A DNA stretch of 59,474 nucleotides from contig NZ_ML769325.1 in assembly GCF_009720365.1 (NCBI RefSeq), positions 21,126 to 80,599 of the forward strand, read 5' to 3'. Each line of letters starts with the position of its first letter. The stretch's first letter is position 1. This DNA is from Catellatospora paridis. GTDB lineage: Bacteria; Actinomycetota; Actinomycetes; Mycobacteriales; Micromonosporaceae. A model generated the notes under the pieces. The model searched no databases, had not been told where the DNA came from, and was given only the letters and a program-made list of their open reading frames with translations. Made by a program: the position numbers and the translations under genes. Shown one piece after another: positions 51,444 through 59,474 of the stretch.

Positions 51444-52319
51444 TCAGGGGATGGTGGGGCCGCGGTGGAGGGTGGGGTCGGTGGGGGCGGCGGGGTGGGG
51501 CCAGGGGTTGGGGGTGCAGTCCTTGAGGCCGGTGGACTGCTGCTGCATGACCGGGGCGGGTTGGCCGGGGGCGGGGCAGGCCTCGTGGCCGTAGCCGAGC
51601 TGGTGGCCGAGCTCGTGGTTGAGGGCGAAGGCCTGGTAGTCGGGCAGCGGCGCGCCGTAGCCGGGGACGGCCTGCGACCAGCGGTCCAGGTTGAGGATGA
51701 GCTGTCCGGGCAGGCGGCAGGAGGTGAAGCCCTCCGTGTGCAGGCCGCCCGCGGCGCACATCTTCTGCGTGGTGCCGGCGGTGGCCAGGTAGACGGTGAA
51801 CTCGTAGGTGGCCTTCTCGGCGACGCGCTGGAAGCGGTGCTTGCCGCCGCCCGTCCAGCCGCGCGGGTCGGCGAGGATCCGCTCCACCTCGGTGACGAAC
51901 GCCGTGACCTCGGCGTCGGCGCCCTTCTCCACGGCGACGCGGAACTTGCGCACCGTGCCCGCCGCGCCCAGCACCTTGCCGGTGCCGGTGGCGTAACCGA
52001 ACGTGCCGCTGCCCGCCGGCACGGGCGTGCTCTCCTCGCGGGGCGGCCCGGACGCGCCGGGCTCCGCCGGCTCCCCCGGTTGCGGGGAACCGGCCGCCGG
52101 TGCGGCGGGTCCGGACAGGAGCAGGCCGTCGTGGCCGCGGGCGAGGTCGATGCCGGCCAGCACCACGATCAGGCCCAGCGCGCCGGCCACGAGGAACCCG
52201 TTCCGGCGGCGGCGGGCCTGGATGACGGCTCGGCGGCGGGCCCGGAAGCCGGGCGCGTCGTCGGCCGGGTGGCGCGGGTCCGCCGCCTGCTGCTCGAAGA
52301 GTTCCAGCTCGCCGCGCAT
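51444..52319 (-). CDS. DUF3152 metallopeptidase-like membrane protein (second copy)
   Basis: A 291-residue protein with a basic N-terminal cytoplasmic tail, a membrane anchor at about residues 42-59, a Pro/Gly-rich linker and a DUF3152 domain (about 105-290). NHELGHQLGYGHEAC supplies a metzincin-like HExxHxxGxxH zinc motif (His235, Glu236, His239, His245), and two CxxG/SCRL cysteines are conserved. The active site faces outward. ATG shares a base with the stop of the preceding DUF3152 gene (TGATG). The two are 40-50 percent alike by eye, indicating a tandem duplication. It ends 22 bases before the third palindromic repeat. Confidence 0.9.
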   Translation of the reverse strand: MRGELELFEQQAADPRHPADDAPGFRARRRAVIQARRRRNGFLVAGALGLIVVLAGIDLARGHDGLLLSGPAAPAAGSPQPGEPAEPGASGPPREESTPVPAGSGTFGYATGTGKVLGAAGTVRKFRVAVEKGADAEVTAFVTEVERILADPRGWTGGGKHRFQRVAEKATYEFTVYLATAGTTQKMCAAGGLHTEGFTSCRLPGQLILNLDRWSQAVPGYGAPLPDYQAFALNHELGHQLGYGHEACPAPGQPAPVMQQQSTGLKDCTPNPWPHPAAPTDPTLHRGPTIP

Positions 52320-53233
52320 CAGGCCACCGGAGGCCCGGTGTAGCGCTTGCCGTCCACGTACGGCCACGAGTTGGCGGTGCAGCCCTTCAGTCCGTACGTC
52401 TGCTGCTGCATGACCGGCGCGGGCTTGCCCTTGCCCGGGCATCCCTCGTGGAAGCGGCCGAGCTCGTGACCCACCTCGTGGTTGATCACGTACTGCCGGT
52501 ACGTGTGCAGGTCGATCTTGGCGTCGATGTAGTCGGGCACCGACATGCGCCAGCGGTTGAGGTTGATGACGACGCGCCCGGACAGCCGGCACGAGGTGTA
52601 CGAGACCCCGTCGAGCCGGGTGTCCATGCCGCCCGCCCCGCACAGTTTGCGAGTCGTCTCACCGGTCGCCAGGTAGATCGTGAACTGGTACGCCGACCCG
52701 GACGGCACCCGCTGCAGCCGGTACTGCTCACCCGCGATCCAGCTGCGCGGGTCGCCCAGCGTCTCGTCCACCATGCTGGTGAAAACGTCGAGTTCCTCGG
52801 CGGCCACGTTCTTCTCCGCCGCGACCCGGAACCGCTTGACGGCGCCCGCGGTGCCCAGCACCTCGCCCTGGCCGCCGGCGTACGTCCAGGTCCCCGGGCC
52901 GGACGCGGGGAACTCGCCGGCCATCTGGTAGACGGCCTCCGGCTGCGTGCTGGGCGACGGCTGCGCCGCGGGCGGCGACTGCTCCGCCGCGGGCTCGGGG
53001 CTGTCGGTCACCGTGGGGGTCGACGCCACCTGCTTGGTGGGCACCGGCTCGGACCCACCGCGCAGCAGGTCCACACCCACCAGCAGGGCCGCGCCGAGCA
53101 GCACGCACACGGCTGCCGCGCGACGGCGGCGCTGCCGGGCACGGGCCCGGCTGAGCCTGCCCGACTCCACTCGCGAGGACCGGGCGGGAGCTTCCCATTC
53201 GGTCCGCGGGGGCGGTGCGAGGGCGGTGCGCAT
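52319..53233 (-). CDS. DUF3152 metallopeptidase-like membrane protein (first copy)
   Basis: A 304-residue paralogue of the next gene. Basic N-terminus, membrane segment at about residues 39-56 (AAVCVLLGAALLVGVDLL), Pro/Ser-rich linker, and a DUF3152 domain (about 115-304) with NHEVGHELGRFHEGC (His252, Glu253, His256, His262). PAPVMQQQTYGLKGCTANSW near the end is shared with the paralogue. ATG at 53231-53233. The Mycobacterium tuberculosis neighbour of moeZ in this neighbourhood is also, from memory, a single DUF3152 protein. Substrate unknown; activity inferred from the zinc motif only. Confidence 0.9.
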   Translation of the reverse strand: MRTALAPPPRTEWEAPARSSRVESGRLSRARARQRRRRAAAVCVLLGAALLVGVDLLRGGSEPVPTKQVASTPTVTDSPEPAAEQSPPAAQPSPSTQPEAVYQMAGEFPASGPGTWTYAGGQGEVLGTAGAVKRFRVAAEKNVAAEELDVFTSMVDETLGDPRSWIAGEQYRLQRVPSGSAYQFTIYLATGETTRKLCGAGGMDTRLDGVSYTSCRLSGRVVINLNRWRMSVPDYIDAKIDLHTYRQYVINHEVGHELGRFHEGCPGKGKPAPVMQQQTYGLKGCTANSWPYVDGKRYTGPPVA

Positions 53234-53253
53234 CGACACAGCCTGCCACATCC

Positions 53254-55815
53254 CTACGGCAACAGTGCCGCTAGCCGCCTGTTCACGGCGCTGAGCGTGG
53301 CTCGAACGACCGCCCGGCGAGGGTCTCCGGAGACTAGGGCGGAGCCCGCGAGCTGCTCTACCCAACCGCCGCAGACCAGCAGAACCACCACTACGGCGAC
53401 CTCGCAACTGCCCATCGGGACGATGGTCGCCTGCTCCACGAAACACCGGCCGGACTCGCCGGTCGTGGTGCCCTCCCGCAGCAGGTCGTCGATGGCCACC
53501 GCGGTCGCGGCGGCGCACAGGCGCAGCACGTACGCGTCGACGGCCGGCCCGCTGGCCACCCCGACGGCCTGCCGGTCGCCGGTGTTGAGGCGCACCTCCA
53601 CCGTCGCGTCCAGGCCGAAGGTGCTGGTCTGCACGTGCTCGATGATCGCGCGGGGGCCCTGGTCGCGTTCGGTGGGCAGCGGTGGCGGCGAGGCCGTGGC
53701 GGGCAGCTCGGGTTCGCTGTTCACCGAGCGCAGCGCGGCGACCCGGTCACGCAGCTCGCCCGGCGCCCGGCGCGGCACGCTCACCGGATGGCGGCGGCGG
53801 GGCTCGCGCGGCGACTGGTCGGACAGCGGATCCGGGTGCAGCCCGGTCAGTCCCGGCGGCGGGGCCGCCCCCGCGCCCGAACGGGGCGCGGGCAGCGTGG
53901 CCGTCGGCGGGGTGGTGTCGGAGGGCGGCGCGGGCTTCGGCACCAGCGGGCCGGCCGGCGCGGCGTCGATGCCCATCTGCTCCTGCAGCATGCGGGCGAC
54001 CATGCGGCTGATCGCCGCGGGGTCGGCCCCCTCGGCGAGGTCGAGCCGCAGGTGGTGGGCACCGGTGGCGGTGGTGCGCAGGGCCGCGTCGCGCACCCCG
54101 GCGACGCCGCGCACGGCACGCAGCACCGCGTCGACGTCGAACCCGTCCGGGCGCTCGTCGGTCCCCACGTCGTCGCTGCGGCGCAGGTGGGAGGCGATGC
54201 GGTCGAGCTGTGGCGTCGCCGCGACGACCGGCTCCGCCTCCACGACCGGGTGGATGGCGGGCGGCACGTCGGGCACCGCGGGCACCCGCTGCGGCAGGTG
54301 CTCCGCGCCGGCCGGGTCGCCCCCGGCCTCTTCCGGCTCGGCTCGCCGGGCCTCGGGCACCGCCTGCTGGGGCGAGGGGGGCAGCTGCGGCCCGCCCCCG
54401 GGCTTGGGGACGTGCGGCAGCGGTTGCTGCGGCGTCCCACCGGCGGGCTGCGGGAGGTGTGGCGGCGGCGAGGGCGGCAGGTAGGGCCGCGGCTGTGAGA
54501 CGAAGGAGGGCTGGCCGGGGAAACCGCCCGCCGGCCCGCCGTCGTTTCGTTCGCCGGGGCGGCCGGGCTCGTGGCCGGGGTCGCCGGCCGCCTGCGCCGC
54601 CCGCGGTACCGCAGCGCGGCCGTGCTCGATGCCCGCGAGCGCGGCGGCATGGCCGTCGCGCGTGGCGGCGAGGGTGTCCCGGGCCGCGGCGAGGCCGTCC
54701 CGGGCACCGCTGAGCTGGGCGGCGCGGGCCATGCCGGCCTGGGCGGCGGCGTAGCCCTCGCGGGCCGCGTCCAGCCGGGCGGCGGCGGCCGCGGCCGGAT
54801 CCGGCAGCACCGGGAACTCGCCCGTCCGGATCCGTTCGGTCGCGCCTCCCGCACGCACGGCGTCCTGCCCCTGGCCACGGGTGGCGTCGGGACCGGCCTG
54901 TTCGGCCTCGGAACGGGCCGATTCCTGCGCCGGCCCGCCCTGGTGCAGACCGTTGGCGCGGGACGGCGCCGGCGGCTCGGCGAAGGCCATGCCGAAGCGT
55001 GCGCCGAGCGACATGCGCTCCGCCTCTTCCTCGTCTGAGTAGTCGTAGTCGTAGTCGTCGTCGAGCGCGGACGCGGCGGGCCGCGGAGCGGCGGGCGGCA
55101 CGGGCCGGGTGGCGGCCTCGGCCATCGCGGCCAGCGGCGCGTCCGCTGGCGGCGCGGCGGGCACCGGCCCGGAGAGCTCGGCGGGCAGCGAGGGCCGCAG
55201 GCCGGGCGGCGGCACCGGATAACCACCGGTGGGCATGGTCAGCGCGGGATTGGCCCCGGCGGGCAGCGGCGGCATGACCGGGATCGGGATCACCTCCGGC
55301 GGCGCGACCGCGGCCATGGGGCCTGGCTGGTACGGCGTGAACACGGGAAGGGGCCCGGTGTCGTCGGGGCCGAGCACCGGCGAGCCGTTGACGGGGGTGG
55401 GCTCGTCGAACGCGGCGTGGCGGGCGAACTCGGCCGAGGTCTGGGCGAACTCGTCGGCATACGGGTCCTCGCCGGGGGAGGAGAGCTCCGGCAGCGGACG
55501 TTCGTACGGCCGGTGGTGGCCGTTGCGCGCGGAGGGGGCGGCGTCCGGCACGCGAACCAGCGTGGTGGTGACTGGGTCGGCGCCGGTGAGCGCGTCTATC
55601 CCCCGGCGGTCGGCTACCGTGGCGTGCCACGGGGTCAACGGCTCGAATCCGGGCTCCAACGCCGCGCCCGCACTCGACCATGCATCCGTACGGTCGGAAT
55701 CCGCCCAGCTCGCGGGTTTATGCCCGTTAGCCGTCGGGTGTCCGACTCCGCCGGCTGACCCGTTGGCGGGTTCGTCAGTTCCCGCTGTGTTTCCGGTCTG
55801 CCCTGTTACGTCCAC
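53254..55815 (-). CDS. Large Pro/Ala-rich protein with two small C-terminal domains
   Basis: An 853-residue protein that I do not recognise. Residues 1 to about 555 are low-complexity (Pro, Ala, Gly, acidic), with DDDYDYDYSDEEEAERMS and an Ala-rich helical stretch (AARLDAAREGYAAAQAGMAR). About 560-620 forms a compact alpha/beta unit (DVDAVLRAVRGVAGVRDAAL). Residues 722-853 form a second one (AIIEHVQTSTFGLDATVEVR, GPAVDAYVLRLCAAATAVAI) that recalls the regulatory domain of isopropylmalate synthase but is not diagnostic. The GTG at 55813-55815 (VDVTGQTGNT) has GGAGGAG seven bases upstream. No signal peptide. Divergent from the TetR gene. Only the termini look conserved. Confidence 0.82.
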   Translation of the reverse strand: MDVTGQTGNTAGTDEPANGSAGGVGHPTANGHKPASWADSDRTDAWSSAGAALEPGFEPLTPWHATVADRRGIDALTGADPVTTTLVRVPDAAPSARNGHHRPYERPLPELSSPGEDPYADEFAQTSAEFARHAAFDEPTPVNGSPVLGPDDTGPLPVFTPYQPGPMAAVAPPEVIPIPVMPPLPAGANPALTMPTGGYPVPPPGLRPSLPAELSGPVPAAPPADAPLAAMAEAATRPVPPAAPRPAASALDDDYDYDYSDEEEAERMSLGARFGMAFAEPPAPSRANGLHQGGPAQESARSEAEQAGPDATRGQGQDAVRAGGATERIRTGEFPVLPDPAAAAAARLDAAREGYAAAQAGMARAAQLSGARDGLAAARDTLAATRDGHAAALAGIEHGRAAVPRAAQAAGDPGHEPGRPGERNDGGPAGGFPGQPSFVSQPRPYLPPSPPPHLPQPAGGTPQQPLPHVPKPGGGPQLPPSPQQAVPEARRAEPEEAGGDPAGAEHLPQRVPAVPDVPPAIHPVVEAEPVVAATPQLDRIASHLRRSDDVGTDERPDGFDVDAVLRAVRGVAGVRDAALRTTATGAHHLRLDLAEGADPAAISRMVARMLQEQMGIDAAPAGPLVPKPAPPSDTTPPTATLPAPRSGAGAAPPPGLTGLHPDPLSDQSPREPRRRHPVSVPRRAPGELRDRVAALRSVNSEPELPATASPPPLPTERDQGPRAIIEHVQTSTFGLDATVEVRLNTGDRQAVGVASGPAVDAYVLRLCAAATAVAIDDLLREGTTTGESGRCFVEQATIVPMGSCEVAVVVVLLVCGGWVEQLAGSALVSGDPRRAVVRATLSAVNRRLAALLP

Positions 55816-55934
55816 CGTGCGCTCCTCCGTCGCCCACGCTGAGGCTACCGTGAACGGCGAATGACGATAAGTTGCAACGACGGGGCAGTTTGCAAGATCC
55901 GTCAAAGGATCCGTCTGCAGGGTGAGGAGATTCG

Positions 55935-56588
55935 ATGACCGCGGCCACCAGTGGCGCCAACCCGACCGGCTCGACAGCCACGGGCCGGCCGACCCGGCTG
56001 CCCCGGTCGGCACGACGCAAGCAGCTGCTCGCCGCTGCTCAGGACGTCTTCGTCGCCCAGGGCTACCACTCCGCAGCGATGGACGACATCGCCGAACGGG
56101 CGGGCGTGTCGAAGCCGGTGCTCTACCAGCACTTTCCCGGCAAACTCGAGCTCTACCTGGCGCTGCTCGACACGCACTGCGACGCGTTCGCCGAGCGCAT
56201 CCGCTCGGCCATGGCGGCGACCGCGGACAACAAGGAGCGGGTCCGCGGTGCGATGCAGGCCTACTTCGACTTCGTCTCGCACGAGAGCGAGGCCTACCGG
56301 CTGGTCTTCGAGTCCGACCTGAGGAACGACCCGGCCGTCGCGGAGCGGGTGGACCGGATGGAGCGCCTGTCGGTCGAGGCCATAACCGAGACCATCATGT
56401 CCGACACGGGTGTCAGCCGCGCCCGCGCCGAGGTGCTGGCGGCCGGCCTGTGCGGCGCGGCGCAGGTGTCGGCCCGCTGGTGGCTCGCCGGCGGCCGCGT
56501 CATCGCCCAGGACGAGGCCGAGCAGCTCATCACCACCCTCTCCTGGCGTGGCATCAGCAGCTTCCCCCTCTCCGGCACCGACCACTGA
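55935..56588 (+). CDS. TetR-family regulator
   Basis: A 217-residue TetR repressor. Helix-turn-helix: AMDDIAERAGVSKPVLYQHF then PGKLELYLALL. The C-terminal domain is a TetR_C type (AYRLVFESDLRNDPAVAERV). ATG at 55935 follows GAGGAGATTCG. It is divergent from the 853-residue gene and is followed after 163 bases by DUF3107. The order TetR, DUF3107, ferritin-like, DEAD-box helicase beside moeZ matches Mycobacterium tuberculosis (Rv3208 region) from memory. Confidence 0.92.
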   Translation: MTAATSGANPTGSTATGRPTRLPRSARRKQLLAAAQDVFVAQGYHSAAMDDIAERAGVSKPVLYQHFPGKLELYLALLDTHCDAFAERIRSAMAATADNKERVRGAMQAYFDFVSHESEAYRLVFESDLRNDPAVAERVDRMERLSVEAITETIMSDTGVSRARAEVLAAGLCGAAQVSARWWLAGGRVIAQDEAEQLITTLSWRGISSFPLSGTDH

Positions 56589-56751
56589 CCCCTGCCCCCA
56601 CCGACGACGCCGGGGGCGGGCGCGCACCCGCGACACGCGGGTGCCGGACGCCGGAGGGCCGTTCCCGCAAGATCATCGCAGGAGGTCGGCCGCCACGCCA
56701 TCGTCCAGCTGCGACACCGGGGTAATCTCGGGAGCGAGCCGAGGAGGTTGT

Positions 56752-56979
56752 GTGGAGGTCAAGATCGGTGTGCAGTTCGCCCCCCGCGAGTTGGTGGTGG
56801 ACAGCACGCAGACGCCCGCTGAGGTCGAGCAGATGGTCGCCGACGCGCTCGCGTCGAAGGCCCAGCTGCTGACGCTGGTAGACGAGAAGGGCCGGCGGGT
56901 CATCGTCCCGCTGGACAAGCTGGCTTACGTGGAGATCGCCGAGGCTTCGACGCGGAGTGTCGGCTTCTCGGCCCGCTGA
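56752..56979 (+). CDS. DUF3107 family protein
   Basis: A 75-residue actinobacterial protein (MEVKIGVQFAPRELVVDSTQ at the start, YVEIAEASTRSVGFSAR at the end), predicted mixed alpha/beta. GTG at 56752 has GAGGAGG four bases upstream. The family is conserved next to this TetR gene in Actinobacteria but its function is unknown to me. A strong terminator follows. Confidence 0.9.
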   Translation: MEVKIGVQFAPRELVVDSTQTPAEVEQMVADALASKAQLLTLVDEKGRRVIVPLDKLAYVEIAEASTRSVGFSAR

Positions 56980-57001
56980 GGCGGCGCAGCACATAACTGC
57001 A

Positions 57002-57040
57002 GGTGAACGGCACGGCGCGACCTGCGCCGTGCCGTTCACC
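57002..57040 (+). terminator. Terminator after DUF3107
   Basis: Two 17-base arms (57002-57018 and 57024-57040; GGTGAACGGCACGGCGC and its exact complement) enclose GACCT. It starts 22 bases after the DUF3107 stop. Despite no long T-tract this is the most stable hairpin in the window. Confidence 0.85.
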
Positions 57041-57098
57041 GTTGCTGCCGCCGTCGCGGCCAGGTGCCGCGGGCGCGTACGGCCGGTAGTCTGCGGGC

Positions 57099-57758
57099 GT
57101 GTCCGTTGATGCCGGAGTGATCGATCTACTGGGCATGCTCGCCTACGGTGAGCTGCTGGCCTTCGACCGCATGGCGGCCGACTCCCGGCTCGCCCCTGAT
57201 CTGGCGCGGCAGGCCCGGCTGGCCGAGATGGCCGCCTGGGAGATGGCCAACTACCGGCGGCTGGCCAACCGGCTCACCGCGCTGGGCGTGGACCCGGAGC
57301 AGGCGATGCTCCCGTTCGTCACGGCGCTGCGCACGTATCACGACAACACCGAGCCAGGAGACTGGCTGGAGGCGCTGACCAAGGCATACGTCGGCGAGGG
57401 CATCTCCGACGACTTCTTCCGCGAGGTGGCGCAGGTGCTACCCGAAGGCGTACTGGCCGCGCCGGACCGGGCCCTGGTGCTCGACGTGCTGCACGACGAC
57501 GGCTACGCGGACTTCGCGGCCGGGGAGATCCGCGCGGCCATCGCGGCGGACCCGAAGGTCGCCAACCGGCTGTCGATGTGGGCGCGCCGGCTCACCGGCG
57601 AGGCGCTCTCCCAGGCGCAGCTGGTCGCCCAGGAGCGCAGCCCGCTGACGGCGCTGGTGCTGGCGGGCGTGTCCGGCGGCGAGTCCGTCGACGTGCTGTT
57701 CCGGCGATTGACCACCGCACACACGGCCAGGATGACCGCGGTCGGCCTCAACAATTGA
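57099..57758 (+). CDS. Ferritin-like fold protein, MiaE-like
   Basis: A 219-residue four-helix protein of the ferritin-like group found beside this TetR/DUF3107 pair. Candidate iron ligands are scattered in the helices (LAYGELLAFDRMAAD, LAEMAAWEMANYRRL, YVGEGISDDFFREV), but the full ExxH pairs of a di-iron site are not obvious: the second helix has EMAN rather than ExxH. It may therefore be a non-catalytic relative. GTG start at 57099 with TAGTCT (57087-57092) ending six bases upstream; probably leaderless. Confidence 0.82.
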   Translation: MSVDAGVIDLLGMLAYGELLAFDRMAADSRLAPDLARQARLAEMAAWEMANYRRLANRLTALGVDPEQAMLPFVTALRTYHDNTEPGDWLEALTKAYVGEGISDDFFREVAQVLPEGVLAAPDRALVLDVLHDDGYADFAAGEIRAAIAADPKVANRLSMWARRLTGEALSQAQLVAQERSPLTALVLAGVSGGESVDVLFRRLTTAHTARMTAVGLNN

Positions 57759-57847
57759 CCGTTTTGCGTGGGAAATCCCACTAAGAACCGGGAATTCGAC
57801 ACACACCTGGTGACCAGACGGCCACCGGGCCGTACGATGGCTGAGTT

Positions 57848-57870
57848 GACATGGGCCCGATGCCCATGTC
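57848..57870. promoter_or_regulatory. Palindrome upstream of the DEAD-box helicase gene
   Basis: GACATGGGC, five bases, GCCCATGTC. It overlaps a TTGACA (57846-57851) that could be a -35 element, so it could be an operator. The rest of the 296-base gap (57759-58054) contains no gene or other structure that I can identify. Confidence 0.45.
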
Positions 57871-58054
57871 GTCGCGTGTGCGGCGCCGCGGTCCCCAACG
57901 ATCGCGCCGCGCGATGGGATCCACATCCTTCATCGCCGCGCCCCGCGCTCGAGACTACATATACGCCCTTCGATGAACCGGGCGTACCGACATCCGCTGG
58001 GCAGCCCGCAGGGTCCGCCGTACGCGGATCACTGAGAGGGCACCCCAGAACCTG

Positions 58055-59474
<1,420 letters not shown>

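Overview
The window is high-GC DNA with GTG and TTG starts, TANNNT-type promoters and many leaderless-looking genes, so it is from an actinobacterium. Gene content (nuo cluster, DUF3152 proteins, SigE-family sigma factors, RpoB starting [10 protein letters not shown]) suggests a Micromonosporaceae-type organism; the genus is my inference. It is chromosomal core sequence with small accessory insertions. I saw no phage, insertion sequence, CRISPR array or biosynthetic cluster.

Region 1 (1-19622) is the translation/transcription superregion, read mostly on the minus strand: tRNA-Thr, tRNA-Met, rpmG, hadA, hadB, tRNA-Trp, secE, nusG, rplK, rplA, then rplJ-rplL with an attenuator-bearing leader, rpoB-rpoC, and rpsL-rpsG-fusA. 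Two small additions interrupt it. One is a plus-strand membrane protein/GntR-regulator pair (13915-15011) behind two helically phased operators. The other is a pair of minus-strand membrane proteins between rpoC and rpsL.

Region 2 (19729-30630) is accessory and housekeeping: a GGDEF-EAL protein beside a small secreted protein with three TVDWT motifs, a TetR/GNAT/methyltransferase group, a G5-excalibur surface protein, a SigE-family sigma factor with a membrane partner, a mazEF pair, tRNA-Tyr, a YajQ-family protein, a decayed galE fragment and htpX.

Region 3 (30849-41838) is an incomplete complex I cluster, nuoB-C-H-I-J-K-L-M-N. It has no nuoA, nuoD, nuoE, nuoF or nuoG and is split by a sigma/membrane-protein operon and a DUF2252 gene. 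A 65-base tandem duplication separates nuoM from nuoN and creates a coupled 22-codon ORF. A 341-residue protein of unknown function lies just upstream of nuoB.

Region 4 (43006-49828) has an MFS sugar-type transporter, a gamma-glutamyltransferase-like protein, an alkyltransferase-like DNA repair protein, proB-proA, and a toroid-repeat protein. Two of the three copies of a 57-base palindromic repeat lie here.

Region 5 (50094-59474) is a conserved actinobacterial neighbourhood: moeZ, two tandem DUF3152 metallopeptidase-like proteins, an 853-residue Pro/Ala-rich protein, TetR, DUF3107, a ferritin-like protein and a DEAD-box RNA helicase cut by the window end.
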